From Planctomycetota bacterium (GTDB lineage Bacteria > Planctomycetota > Phycisphaerae > Sedimentisphaerales > Anaerobacaceae), in assembly GCA_019456145.1 (NCBI GenBank), contig VRUL01000001.1, forward strand, positions 62,001-126,000: a stretch of 64,000 nt of DNA, read 5' to 3'. Below are positions 49,925 through 60,979 of the stretch, piece after piece. The position numbers were made by a program, and so were the translations under genes. A model generated the notes under the pieces. That model did not search any database. It saw nothing but the letters and a program-made list of their open reading frames with translations, and was not told the DNA's origin. The first letter of the stretch is position 1, and each line of letters starts with the position of its first letter.

Positions 49925-52780
49925 ATGATTACATCAATTTCAAAAACAGGCAAAGCCCATTTTTTAAGGGCGGCAGTACTGCTGATGGTGCTGTTTATTT
50001 TGCCGGCGGCCTCGTCCTATGCCGGCTGGTCGGAATCGGACAAATTGTTAGCCGCCGATGGTGCTGCCTACGACCAGTTTGGCATGTCGGTTTCTATCAG
50101 CGGCGATTACGCCATCATCGGGGCTCATTACGATGACGACAACGGGACCAATTCCGGCTCGGCGTATATTTTTTACTATGACGGCACAAGCTGGAGCGAG
50201 CAGGCCAAGTTGCTCGCCGCCGATGGTAATGACTGGGGCTTCTTTGGCTATTCGGTTTCTATCAGTGGCGATTACGCCATCATCGGGGTTCCTTACAGTA
50301 ACTTCGGGGCGACCTATCCCGGCTTGGCGTACATATTCAAGCGCAGCGGTACAAGCTGGAGCGAGCAGGCCAAACTGATCGCCGACGATGGCGCTGTCCT
50401 CGACTACTTTGGCCGGTCTGTTTCTATCAGCGGTGATTATGCCATCGTAGGAGCTTATGGCGATGACGACAACTGGACCGATTCCGGCTCGGTGTATATA
50501 TTCTACCGTAACCAGGGCGGGGTGGACAATTGGGGCCAGCAGGACAAATTGACTGCCGCCGATGGCACCGTCAATGACAGTTTTGGTTATTCGGTTTCAA
50601 TCAGCGGCGATTACGCCATCGTCGGGGCTGCTTACGATAGCGACTACGGGACCGATTGCGGCTCGGCATACATATTCACACCCAATGATGTTGACCCTAA
50701 CAACTGGGACCAGATAGCCAAGCTGTTCGCCTCCGATGTTACTGTCGGCGACAACTTTGGCGGTTCGGTTTCAATCAGCGGCGATTACGCCATCATCGGG
50801 GCTGCTTACAATGACGACGTAACAAGGGGAACCGATTCCGGCTCGGCGTATGTATTCAAGCGTGACGGGACTAATTGGAGCGAGCAGGATAAATTCACCG
50901 CCGCCGATACTGCTCAAGAAGACTACTTTGGCACTTCGGTTTCTATCAGCGGCGATTACGCCATTGTCGGTGCTCGTTACGATGACGACAGCGGAATCAC
51001 TTCCGGCTCGGCGTACATATTCAAACGCGATGGTTTAAGCTGGAGCGAGCAGGCCAAATTGACCGCCTCGGATGCTGCTGCCTACGACAACTTTGGCACT
51101 TCGGTTTCTATCAGCGGCGATTACGCCATCGTCGGGGCTTATCGCGATGACGACAACGGATTAGATTCCGGCTCGGCGTACATGTTCAGTTCTGCGATTC
51201 ACGGCACCAAGTGGCACGACACAACCGATGAAGAACCAATCGAAGGCTGGCTGATTTACATAGATGTAAACGAAAATGGTCAATTCGATGCAGGCGAACC
51301 AAGTGACATCACTGATGCCAATGGCAATTATGTCCTGAATGTTCCTTCCGGCACGTGGGTGGTGGCCGAGGAGGCGAGATCCTGTTGGGAGCAGACATAT
51401 CCCGGCGGAGACGGGACTTACAGTGTTACCCTTGAAACGGGCGAGGTCGCAGAAGGCCTTAACTTCGGCAATGCCCGGCCCACCGAAATCCACCCATCCC
51501 GGTGGTCAAGACTCCAGCAGGATAAATTGTTAGCCTCCGATGGTGCTGTCTCCGACAGCTTTGGCTACTCGGTTTCTATCAGCGGCGATTACGCCATCGT
51601 TGGGGCTCGTTACGATGACGACAGCGGAAATGCTTCTGGCTCGGCGTATATATTTACTCCTAACGATGTGAACTGCGGCGATTGGGACCAGCTTGCCAAG
51701 TTGCTCCCCTCCGATGGCGCTGACCTCGACTTCTTTGGCGGTTCGGTTTCTATCAGCGGCGATTACGCCGTCGTCGGGGCTTATTTTGATGACGACAGCG
51801 GAACTGACTCCGGCTCGGCGTACATATTTTACTATGATGGCACAAGCTGGAGCCAGCAGGACAAATTGTTAGCCTCGGATGGCGCTGCCTTTGACAACTT
51901 TGGCTGGTCGGTTTCTGTCAGCGGCGATTATGCCGTCGTCGGGGCTGCTTACGATGACGACAACGGAAGCAATTCCGGGTCGGCGTACATATTCAAACGC
52001 AGCGGTGCGGGCTGGAGCGAGCAGGCCAAGTTGTTAGCCTCCGATGGTGCTGCCGGCGACTACTTTGGATATTCGGTTTCTATCAGCGGCGATTACGCTA
52101 TTGTGGGTGCTTATCAGGATGACGACAGCGGAAGCAATTCCGGCTCGGCGTATATATTCAAGCGTGACGGTCCAAGCTGGAGCGAGCAGGCGAAATTGTT
52201 AGCCGCCGATGGTGCTGCCGGCGACCAATTTGGCTGTTCGGTTTCTGTCAGCGGCGATTACGCGGTCGTCGGGGCTTATTACGATGACGACAGCGGAAGC
52301 ACTTCCGGCTCGGCGTATATATTCAGGCGTTACGGTACAAGCTGGGGCGAGCAGGCAAAGCTCACCGCCTCGGATGGTGCTGCCGGCGGCCGGTTTGGCT
52401 GGTCGGTTGCTGTCAGCGGCGATTACGCCATCGTGGGCGCTTATGGCGATAACGACAACGGAACCAATTCCGGCTCGGCGTATATGTACAAGCGAGATGG
52501 TACTAATATGTACAAGCGAGATGGTACTAATTGGAGCGAACAGGTCAAGCTGATTGCCTCGGATGGTGCTCGCAACGATTACTTTGGCTATTCGGTTTCT
52601 GTCAGCGGCGATTACGCCATCATCGGGGCTTATTACGATGACGACAAAGGAGGCGATTCCGGCTCAGCGTATATGTTTGGTAAGGTTTTATGTCCTTCGA
52701 TGGATGGGACAGGCGATTGCCTTGTTAATTTTGAAGACTTTGCCATAATGGCCGGTCAGTGGCTGCAAGGTGCTGAATAA
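49925..52780 (+). CDS. Secreted FG-GAP double beta-propeller protein with SdrD-B-like middle and dockerin-like tail
   Basis: 951 residues from the ATG at 49925 (AGGAGG six bases upstream). A Sec signal peptide ends near SSYAG. Fourteen FG-GAP-type repeats follow, each with F(G)xSVS(I/V)SGDYA(I/V)(I/V)GA, a DDD-rich loop, SGSAYIF and W(S/G)EQ.KL..D. Seven come before and seven after a middle domain at about 420-520 (GTKWHDTTDEEPIEGWLIY and DVNENGQFDAGEPSD), which resembles SdrD-B/Cna-B. The tail CPSMDGTGDCLVNFEDFAI-MAGQWL is a dockerin-like single repeat. It is probably a surface or secreted adhesin or binding protein. A terminator follows. Confidence 0.9.
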   Translation: MITSISKTGKAHFLRAAVLLMVLFILPAASSYAGWSESDKLLAADGAAYDQFGMSVSISGDYAIIGAHYDDDNGTNSGSAYIFYYDGTSWSEQAKLLAADGNDWGFFGYSVSISGDYAIIGVPYSNFGATYPGLAYIFKRSGTSWSEQAKLIADDGAVLDYFGRSVSISGDYAIVGAYGDDDNWTDSGSVYIFYRNQGGVDNWGQQDKLTAADGTVNDSFGYSVSISGDYAIVGAAYDSDYGTDCGSAYIFTPNDVDPNNWDQIAKLFASDVTVGDNFGGSVSISGDYAIIGAAYNDDVTRGTDSGSAYVFKRDGTNWSEQDKFTAADTAQEDYFGTSVSISGDYAIVGARYDDDSGITSGSAYIFKRDGLSWSEQAKLTASDAAAYDNFGTSVSISGDYAIVGAYRDDDNGLDSGSAYMFSSAIHGTKWHDTTDEEPIEGWLIYIDVNENGQFDAGEPSDITDANGNYVLNVPSGTWVVAEEARSCWEQTYPGGDGTYSVTLETGEVAEGLNFGNARPTEIHPSRWSRLQQDKLLASDGAVSDSFGYSVSISGDYAIVGARYDDDSGNASGSAYIFTPNDVNCGDWDQLAKLLPSDGADLDFFGGSVSISGDYAVVGAYFDDDSGTDSGSAYIFYYDGTSWSQQDKLLASDGAAFDNFGWSVSVSGDYAVVGAAYDDDNGSNSGSAYIFKRSGAGWSEQAKLLASDGAAGDYFGYSVSISGDYAIVGAYQDDDSGSNSGSAYIFKRDGPSWSEQAKLLAADGAAGDQFGCSVSVSGDYAVVGAYYDDDSGSTSGSAYIFRRYGTSWGEQAKLTASDGAAGGRFGWSVAVSGDYAIVGAYGDNDNGTNSGSAYMYKRDGTNMYKRDGTNWSEQVKLIASDGARNDYFGYSVSVSGDYAIIGAYYDDDKGGDSGSAYMFGKVLCPSMDGTGDCLVNFEDFAIMAGQWLQGAE

Positions 52781-52825
52781 CTGAAATATCACAGGCTGAT
52801 TTAAATAAAAACGGATTTGTTGATT

Positions 52826-52860
52826 GGGCTGTAAGAATAAAACTTACAGCCCTTTCTTTT
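52826..52860 (+). terminator. Rho-independent terminator of the propeller gene
   Basis: GGGCTGTAAG (52826-52835) pairs perfectly with CTTACAGCCC (52843-52852) around a 7-base loop and is followed by TTTCTTTT. It lies 46 bp after the stop codon. Confidence 0.92.
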
Positions 52861-53169
52861 AGGCTTATGCTCTTTGCCGCTCCGTTTTCGCTTTCCGAGA
52901 ACTCGGCAGATGACCCGAGTACGTTTGTTTACAACACCAGGCACTTCTTTGCCAAGCTGGACTATATAGACGGCACGCTTGACAGAACACGTGTTGCTGG
53001 GGTAAGCGGGGCAAGGGAGAAGGAGGAAAGAGAGAAGGGGAAATTGAGAAAAGTTAAATGGAGAAAGCCGTCTGGATCCCTGCCTACTGCATTCAGGGAC
53101 TGGCGGGGAATAGCAGAAGCAAATCAAAGATTAAAATGTAAAATGCAAAAAAACAATGTAAAAATCAAA

Positions 53170-53360
53170 AATGGATTCCGCATCAAGTGCGGAATGACAG
53201 ATGTTGGATTGATTCTATGCGGAGGCAGATTTCTCGACTCCGCCCCGCACCAATTGAGCATAGGCTCTCGCCTAATTGGTGCGGGACTTCGGTCGAAATG
53301 ACATTGATTGATTATTGGTTAATTTTTTTGATTACCATCCACAAACGAAGTTTGTGGCTG
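53170..53360. repeat. Cluster of three perfect hairpin repeats
   Basis: In order: TTCCGCA-TCAAG-TGCGGAA (53176-53194); CCCGCACCAATT (53244-53255) pairing with AATTGGTGCGGG (53274-53285); and CCACAAAC-GAA-GTTTGTGG (53339-53357). None has a following T-run, so they are not ordinary terminators. They look like extragenic palindromes of the type found many times in one genome. Confidence 0.75.
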
Positions 53361-53451
53361 CCACCCTTCGCGTTAATTATTGGAGGATTTTTCAAGGGGA
53401 CAAAACCGGAGAATCTCCTGGGTTGTGATTTGGTGAGTACCTTCAAATATG

Positions 53452-55263
53452 TTAGGGGCTGATACTGCCGAGCCAATATCGGAGAAGTCGAGCTAAGTCG
53501 TTGAGGTCCACAGAGCCGCTGTAATTAAGGTCGGTGCCGTCGCAGCAGTTGGATTGGGTGCAATTCTGGTTGTTGAAGTGTTCGGCTAAGAACGAATGGT
53601 CGAGAAGATTTATATTGCCGTCGGCGTTAAAATCGACGGTGTACAATCTACCGGTTTCGGTATTTTCATAATATTCCCAGATGCAGATTCCTTTGGTCAG
53701 GTTTGCGATAATATTTGTACCACCCTGAGTGAGATTTGAATTGTGCTGGCATAAATTGGAGCCGGTAGTATTACCTAAGCCGCGGTTTATCGACCAGGAG
53801 CCATTCATCGCAAACTTGTATTCAACAGACGTCGGCTGAGAAATATTTGTTTCCCATCGCCAGGTATAGTCGGCGACGGATTTCATTCTGTTGGCCTGGC
53901 TGAAATACCACCAGGTTCCAAACACCTGTTCGTTATTGCCGGGAACATAAACCGCATCATACGCACTGGCATAGCCACCGCCGTACCAATAGCAATATCC
54001 TCCGGCCGGTGCGGTCAGAGTAAGGTTGCCGTCGGCGTCTGATATAACATCGGCCGGCTGGCCACCAGGCCCCCATGCTATCGCAGTGTAGGTTTGGTTC
54101 GGGGCGGCTGTTATCGTGCCGCTGCCCCCAGTACCAGCACTATTGAAACAGCCGAAGACCGGGCCATTGTTTCTAAAAATAATGAAATTTGATGTTTTGT
54201 AGATGGTTCTTGTGCCGCTAAAATCATACGAGCGTCTCGCATCCAAGGCACGGCGTATATCCGGCTGCAACGATGGGTTAAACCAATCGCTCCAGAACAC
54301 GCAGGGGATAGGGGTAATATACAGGATAAAACCATAGGCCCTAGATTTCTGATAGATGTCGTCGGTATCATGGTTGGCAACGAAACTTACACCGCGGTCC
54401 GAAGTAAGACCAGCCCCATCCAGAGCGGCTGCGTCACCCATCATGGTGTAATAGAGTGGGAAGTCGAAGGCGTAGTTGCCGGTATAGGCGATCCAATTCA
54501 GGATATTGCTTTTGTCGTCCCAGTATTCTCCAATGCAACTTCCAACGGTGCCGAAGGCCTGAGACATATTCCAACTGAAATGCTTGGGGGCGTCTAATCT
54601 GAAGCCGGAGACATTTGGGACTACGGTTTTCAACCATTGGGCCCAGGTCAATAGACCGTTGGACATATACGAAGAGTTGTGACATATATCCTCTCCCATA
54701 ATGTAATCGTTTCCACTGCATAAGTCACAATCGTCGGGATAACCGGGATGAAAGTCCAGACAGCTCTTCCAGAAATTTCCATGGACGTACTGAAAGCTCT
54801 GCCAATACCACTGCCCGTCGGTTGGGTCCTGACACTGTGCATCGGCCCCCATCATATGGTTTGCTACCAGATCGAGAAGAACATTTTCACAAGCAGCAGC
54901 AGCGGCTTGAAGCTCTGCGAGGCTGCCAAAGCGAGTTTCAACGGTACCTTTTTGGTTATAGTTGCCCAGGTCATAATGGTCATAGAGGTCATAGCCCATT
55001 GAGTAGCCGCCGCTGGCACCTTTTGTTGGAGGCGGAAACCAGAAATGGGTAAAGCCCGCCAATTTTAATTCGTCGGCCCTGCTCGTAATAGTGTTGTACC
55101 AGTTGCCTCCTTCCGGCACGTTCCAGTAAAAAGCCTGGAAGACTACACTATCGGAACCAAGCGGCTGGCCACCAGCAACCACGCTGCGGGTTGTAATAGC
55201 AGCAATTACAAGGAAAAAGGCAAAAGTTAAAGCTGACTTTTTAATTTTCATCCTCCTGTTCAT
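53452..55263 (-). CDS. Secreted GH13 alpha-amylase with carbohydrate-binding region and dockerin-like tail
   Basis: 603 residues. The signal peptide (SALTFAFFLVIAAITT...VVAGG) is followed by a GH13 barrel: LLDLVANHMMG (region I), GFRLDAPKH (nucleophile Asp), CIGEYWDD (acid/base Glu), and FVANHDTDD (transition-state Asp). About 435-530 is a beta-rich segment with aromatic residues (QVFGTWWYFSQANRM, YKFAMNGSWSINRG), like a starch-binding CBM. The C-terminus has two dockerin-like repeats (DFNADGNINLLDHSFLAEHF and DLNYSGSVDLNDLARLLRYW). The enzyme hydrolyses alpha-1,4-glucans outside the cell. AGGAGG lies inside the first codons, so the ATG at 55263 is a best guess. Confidence 0.92.
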   Translation of the reverse strand: MNRRMKIKKSALTFAFFLVIAAITTRSVVAGGQPLGSDSVVFQAFYWNVPEGGNWYNTITSRADELKLAGFTHFWFPPPTKGASGGYSMGYDLYDHYDLGNYNQKGTVETRFGSLAELQAAAAACENVLLDLVANHMMGADAQCQDPTDGQWYWQSFQYVHGNFWKSCLDFHPGYPDDCDLCSGNDYIMGEDICHNSSYMSNGLLTWAQWLKTVVPNVSGFRLDAPKHFSWNMSQAFGTVGSCIGEYWDDKSNILNWIAYTGNYAFDFPLYYTMMGDAAALDGAGLTSDRGVSFVANHDTDDIYQKSRAYGFILYITPIPCVFWSDWFNPSLQPDIRRALDARRSYDFSGTRTIYKTSNFIIFRNNGPVFGCFNSAGTGGSGTITAAPNQTYTAIAWGPGGQPADVISDADGNLTLTAPAGGYCYWYGGGYASAYDAVYVPGNNEQVFGTWWYFSQANRMKSVADYTWRWETNISQPTSVEYKFAMNGSWSINRGLGNTTGSNLCQHNSNLTQGGTNIIANLTKGICIWEYYENTETGRLYTVDFNADGNINLLDHSFLAEHFNNQNCTQSNCCDGTDLNYSGSVDLNDLARLLRYWLGSISP

Positions 55264-55373
55264 TGTACAGTATCAATATACCAAACTATGTGGTCAAAAA
55301 CAAGGGCAAAGCACCGTTGAACCAGCACTTTATAAGGTGACACACTGACTTACCGCAGCTTTGGGAGTCGTGT

Positions 55374-56357
55374 TTATAGTGACGGGTTTCGCATGGCGGT
55401 GATGATAAAGCCGAGGGTAAGGGCCAGGGAGCCGATTGCGTGCAAAAGGACTGTGATTTGGCTTGCGCGGTATTGGCCGGGTTTGGCTAAATCGCTCTTG
55501 TTTGCAGACTTTATCGCAAAGACAGCGATTGGCAGGGTAATCAAATAAAATAATCCTGCAAAGAACATCGAAGAGTAAATCATCATAGCGGCTGCGGCAA
55601 TTAGAAAGCTGGCAACTAATGCAGTCCGGTAAATCCAAACAGAAGCGGGGACGCCGAGACGAACTACAATCGTTCTTTTGCTCACCGCGGCATCAGCTTT
55701 CAAATCTGGAAACTCATTCACGAAAATCACGAGGAATATTAGTATACCGACCAAACAACCGGGCAGGATAGGAACGGCATCAATGATCCCTGTCTGCAAA
55801 TAGTATGAGCCGTATACCGGTAGCAGGCCGAACAACAGAGCAATGATGATTTCGCCGAAGTAACGGTAGCCGAGTTTAAGAGGTGGAGCAGTATAGAAAA
55901 AGCCGCCGAGCATTCCAAGAAGACCGAGAATCAGAATGAACAGGCTCTGTGTCATAAGAATAATAACCACTCCAACGGCTGAACCGACAATCAGAGCAAG
56001 CAAAGCGGTGAGCAAAATTGTTTTGGGCGAAAGAATCCCTTCCTGGATGTAGCGGCTTCCTCCTGAAAATGGCGTGGGATTTTTGTTGGCCCCGTCATTT
56101 CCTGAAAGGTGGTCGAAGTAATCATTAGCCATATTCGCGCCAGAATGTATTGCCATTATCGCCAACAATGCCAGGATAAACAGCGGCCAGTTGAAAAAGC
56201 CAACAGTCGCATAACCGAGACAAGAGCCCACCAGGACAGGTGCTGCACTGGCGACTAAGAACTTTGGCCGGGAGGCACGGAAAAGCACAATCAACTTTGA
56301 AAATCCAAAACGAGATTCCACATATTTAATTTTAACCACTGATTGAGCGGATTGCAC
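55374..56357 (-). CDS. menA: UbiA-family prenyltransferase, MenA-like (1,4-dihydroxy-2-naphthoate type)
   Basis: 327 residues with eight or nine membrane helices. The two Asp-rich motifs are NMANDYFDHLSGND and VNEFPDLKADAAVSKRT, as in MenA. RPKFLVASAAPVLVGS is the usual N-terminal segment after a short soluble lead. It would attach a polyprenyl chain to the quinone ring in menaquinone synthesis. No other men genes are in the window, so a different aromatic acceptor cannot be excluded. It is transcribed away from the lipoprotein gene; only 13 bp separate their open frames, so the promoters overlap. Confidence 0.85.
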   Translation of the reverse strand: MQSAQSVVKIKYVESRFGFSKLIVLFRASRPKFLVASAAPVLVGSCLGYATVGFFNWPLFILALLAIMAIHSGANMANDYFDHLSGNDGANKNPTPFSGGSRYIQEGILSPKTILLTALLALIVGSAVGVVIILMTQSLFILILGLLGMLGGFFYTAPPLKLGYRYFGEIIIALLFGLLPVYGSYYLQTGIIDAVPILPGCLVGILIFLVIFVNEFPDLKADAAVSKRTIVVRLGVPASVWIYRTALVASFLIAAAAMMIYSSMFFAGLFYLITLPIAVFAIKSANKSDLAKPGQYRASQITVLLHAIGSLALTLGFIITAMRNPSL

Positions 56358-56466
56358 GAACTTTTAAGGATTGGATTTGACAAAGGAGAGGATTTCGAAT
56401 ACCGTAAGCAAATTAAAGATGAGACGGAAACAGTATTCAATAGATTTTTTTAAGGGATACAGAAAA

Positions 56467-57858
56467 ATGACTGTTTTGCAGAGAATATTTCTGATTTTGC
56501 TTTGTGTGTGCTTTATTAGCGGCTGTTATGAAGATGAGGCAGAGATTACGTTAAACTCTGACGGCAGCGGAACTCTGAAACAAAAGCTGGTTCTCTCCGA
56601 GAGGCTTATTGTATCGGCTTCAAACGGTGGCGGCAGTGAGAGAACTCCTCCTGCAACTAAGGAGAAAGTACTTGAACAAATTGGCCAGGCCATTGATGTA
56701 ACTTCAATCAAACAAACCGACCTGCCTGACGGAGGAAGAATTATCCAGTTTGAGGGGGCATTCAGCAGCGCAGAACAGTTTTTTCTTTCGGAATTCTGCC
56801 GTGATACTCTCAAATTAAGAATTGCACCGGCCGGCGAAGGCAAAGCTGCAATTTATTGCGATATGGAACAATCCGGCGATGGCGGACCAAGCCTTACCCA
56901 ACTCTATGGTATGGCAAAAGGATTGTACATCAGGCGAACAGTTCATCTGCCGACAGACGTCGAGAAAACTAACGGATATTGGGATAAAGCCAAGAATACG
57001 GTTAGCTGGGCCACAGACCTGCGCGATAAGGCGGGACTTGCTAAGACAAAGCTATTTATAGAAAGCCGGGATAAAGGCAGTGGGTTTGCTGTTTTCAATG
57101 CTTCAGGGCTAAAGTTTAGTCTGCCACTGAAGGTTACTGCTTTGCCGGAGAAAGCTATCGAAGAAAAGAAAGTCCAAAAAGATTCGGCTGGACTGGCCGC
57201 GGAAGTAGCCTGGATTTCGGTGCAAAGAGCAAAAAAGATTGATGGTACAGATATAGCTAAGCAGTCGTACACAGAGATTGGGATTGAACTGAGCTGGAAT
57301 GTAGGCCATCGTCCCATACGGCACAATAAACCTGTATTGCAGAGTTTATTAGATGACCTGAACAACGATCTGGTAACAAGCGAGGAGCCTTCGGTGTTCC
57401 AAGGCAAAATATCCGAGCATCAGAAAAAGAAGGAATTTAAATTAAAGGAAAAGGCACCATCTAAAAACGCCAGAAAGTTGAAAAACCTGGAAGGTTATGT
57501 AGAGGTAATTACAGATGTCGTTAAGGAATTGGTTGTTTTGGAAAACATTCAAGAGCTTGTCGGGCAGGAGTCCACAAGAAATCCTGTTCTGGATAAATTA
57601 AATTTCAGAATAAAGAGCCTCAAAGGCACCACGCTTAAGATTGAAATAAATGGGGGAAATAAAAGGATAACATCATTGTATATGACCAAAGAAGACGGCA
57701 GCAAAGTAAAAAAACGTGGGGGCATGGGCTGGGGTAATGAATATTCCTATAACTTTGACGAAGATATATCCAAATTGAATAAATGCGAGCTGGAGGTTGT
57801 TGTATCGGAGAGTACAGTAAAAGTCCCCTTTTCCCGCGAGGAAATACTATTACCATAA
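56467..57858 (+). CDS. Lipoprotein of unknown function
   Basis: 463 residues from the ATG at 56467 (AAGGGA upstream). An upstream in-frame ATG at 56371 would bury the signal peptide. Lipobox CFISGC gives a lipid-anchored protein. The mature part begins with EAEITLNSDGSGTLKQKLVL, typical of lipoproteins with a beta-rich N-domain. A low-complexity Lys/Glu region lies near 310-340. I do not recognise a family. It stands alone between menA and a receiver-like gene. Confidence 0.75.
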   Translation: MTVLQRIFLILLCVCFISGCYEDEAEITLNSDGSGTLKQKLVLSERLIVSASNGGGSERTPPATKEKVLEQIGQAIDVTSIKQTDLPDGGRIIQFEGAFSSAEQFFLSEFCRDTLKLRIAPAGEGKAAIYCDMEQSGDGGPSLTQLYGMAKGLYIRRTVHLPTDVEKTNGYWDKAKNTVSWATDLRDKAGLAKTKLFIESRDKGSGFAVFNASGLKFSLPLKVTALPEKAIEEKKVQKDSAGLAAEVAWISVQRAKKIDGTDIAKQSYTEIGIELSWNVGHRPIRHNKPVLQSLLDDLNNDLVTSEEPSVFQGKISEHQKKKEFKLKEKAPSKNARKLKNLEGYVEVITDVVKELVVLENIQELVGQESTRNPVLDKLNFRIKSLKGTTLKIEINGGNKRITSLYMTKEDGSKVKKRGGMGWGNEYSYNFDEDISKLNKCELEVVVSESTVKVPFSREEILLP

Positions 57859-58077
57859 CTCCAGAGCGTGAAGGATAAGCGTAACTGGCCCGTACTTTTG
57901 CAGCGATGACAATCCTGCCAAGCTGACAGGAGAATTTGGTGCGACTGGAATTTTGGCAGATTAGGGCGGCACATGCTATTATACTGCAAGCTCGTTCACA
58001 ACAAGCACTTATGAAAGCACGACACCGCGGCGAAGTATTTGGCACAATATTTGCTTTGATTGTTGCATAGCAAGACT

Positions 58078-58488
58078 ATGGTTACGAATTTGTCAAAACT
58101 CGAAGAGGTCAATGTCCTGGCCAGTGAAGCAAACTGGGCCTGGCCTGAGGCCCTGCGCAACCTGTTTCGGCCCAGAGGCGTTAATCTGCTTGTGGCTGAT
58201 AACACAGGTGAGTTTGTAAATATTATCGAGCAAAGACGGATTCATACTACAATTGTGGATATGGATTCGGAATCATCCAGCGGGCTGACGACGATAAAGA
58301 TTATTCGAATGGATTACCCGCTGCTGCCGTGCATCCTGCTGACAAGTGCAGCGGGCGAATCCATGCTCAGCAAGGCACTTCGACTTGACGTCTTTAGCGT
58401 TATTGAAAAGCCTGTTGATATGAATATTCTTCGGGAGCAGTTGAACAGGCTGTTTGTAAAAAAATATAATAGCGACATATTTTCGTAA
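58078..58488 (+). CDS. Response-regulator receiver-like protein
   Basis: 136 residues from the ATG at 58078. Receiver fold: the phosphate-accepting Asp is in TTIVDMDSESSSGL (Asp61), the Thr/Ser position is in CILLTSAAGE, and the Lys is in VIEKPVD. The acidic pair normally at the end of strand 1 is not evident (NLLVADNTGE leads a different strand), and there is no output domain. It may be a single-domain adaptor. The preceding 219 bp (57859-58077) hold no gene. It is 75 bp upstream of groES, which has its own site. Confidence 0.75.
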   Translation: MVTNLSKLEEVNVLASEANWAWPEALRNLFRPRGVNLLVADNTGEFVNIIEQRRIHTTIVDMDSESSSGLTTIKIIRMDYPLLPCILLTSAAGESMLSKALRLDVFSVIEKPVDMNILREQLNRLFVKKYNSDIFS

Positions 58489-58563
58489 AAGTTATAATTC
58501 CCACGATAGCAGATAGGGATAATTTTAGTTCAAACAAGGCTATTTGAAAGGAGTAATGACAAA

Positions 58564-58854
58564 ATGAAGATTCGACCATTGGCAGATAAGGTGCTTGTTC
58601 AGCGTCTCGAGGCAGAGACCAAGACGGCCGGCGGGATAGTCCTGCCTGACACCGCCAAAGAAAAACCTCAAAAAGGAAAAATCGTCAGTGTTGGCCAGGG
58701 CAAACTGCTCGATGACGGAACAGTCCAAAAGGTACAGGTGAAAAAGGGCGATACCGTGCTTTTCACAAGCTATGCCGGGACAGAGATAAAAATCCAGGGC
58801 AAGGAGTATCTGATTATGAATGAGTCAGATATTATGGCGATAATCGAAAAGTAA
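58564..58854 (+). CDS. groES: Co-chaperonin GroES
   Basis: 96 residues. [20 protein letters not shown], the mobile loop [16 protein letters not shown], and [14 protein letters not shown] are standard GroES segments. AAAGGAG lies ten bases before the ATG. It caps the GroEL ring. No CIRCE inverted repeat (TTAGCACTC-N9-GAGTGCTAA) is visible upstream, so HrcA control is not indicated. Confidence 0.97.
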   Translation: MKIRPLADKVLVQRLEAETKTAGGIVLPDTAKEKPQKGKIVSVGQGKLLDDGTVQKVQVKKGDTVLFTSYAGTEIKIQGKEYLIMNESDIMAIIEK

Positions 58855-58890
58855 ATAATGAAACTTTAACTCGTAGTTCGTTGCGCTTAA

Positions 58891-60573
<1,683 letters not shown>

Positions 60574-60586
60574 CAAACCAATGGTA

Positions 60587-60617
60587 AGTGGGTTCCAAAT
60601 ATGGAACCCACTTTTTT
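60587..60617 (+). terminator. Rho-independent terminator of groESL
   Basis: AGTGGGTTCC (60587-60596) pairs perfectly with GGAACCCACT (60603-60612) around a 6-base loop, followed by a T6 tract. It lies 14 bp past the groEL stop and just before the next small gene, so that gene would need read-through or its own promoter. Confidence 0.95.
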
Positions 60618-60637
60618 ATAACATCAAGGGGCACGAC

Positions 60638-60928
60638 ATGAGTTTTCGTTTTTACACAAACGCAATCTCTGAGGCTTCCAAAAATGTTGCAGCGGGAATA
60701 TTTATCACAGGACTGCTGCTAATCGGCTTCGGATTTTTGATTTACATTCTGAAGGAAATTTTCGCAATCCTCGCTGCTATAGTATTTTCTGTTGCAGGTG
60801 CAGCTTGTTTGATTACTTCTGTCAAAATCTTTTTAGCACTGAGAAAACTGGATAAAATCACCTCCGAAGATTCACAAAGCTACAGGGAAAACGTCCACAT
60901 CCATATCGAAGAACATCACGGTGAGTAA
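60638..60928 (+). CDS. Small two-helix membrane protein
   Basis: 96 residues from the ATG at 60638 (AAGGGG eight bases upstream). Two adjacent hydrophobic helices (AAGIFITGLLLIGFGFLIYI and ILAAIVFSVAGAACLITSV) are followed by a charged tail ending NVHIHIEEHHGE. The His-rich end could bind metal. I do not recognise the family. Confidence 0.65.
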   Translation: MSFRFYTNAISEASKNVAAGIFITGLLLIGFGFLIYILKEIFAILAAIVFSVAGAACLITSVKIFLALRKLDKITSEDSQSYRENVHIHIEEHHGE

Positions 60929-60979
60929 CTCTTGAAACATCAATGGTACCGGGACCAAGATTTGACAGGCGCCAAGCGT

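Larger units (their letters stand above)
52781..53451. other. Intergenic region with terminator and extragenic hairpin repeats
   Basis: 671 bp between the propeller gene and the amylase gene (convergent). It contains the propeller terminator and a string of hairpin repeats. An open frame at 52867-53301 runs across repeat sequence (KCKMQKNNVKIKN-type peptides), has no ribosome site and is not called as a gene. Confidence 0.6.

Noticed and set aside
52867-53301. Plus-strand 144-aa frame after the propeller gene
   Set aside because: It runs through a gap rich in extragenic repeats and hairpins; its peptide (KCKMQKNNVKIKN-like) reflects repeat DNA and there is no ribosome site.
58489-58563. Search for a CIRCE element before groES
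   Set aside because: No TTAGCACTC/GAGTGCTAA inverted repeat is present in this stretch or between groES and groEL.
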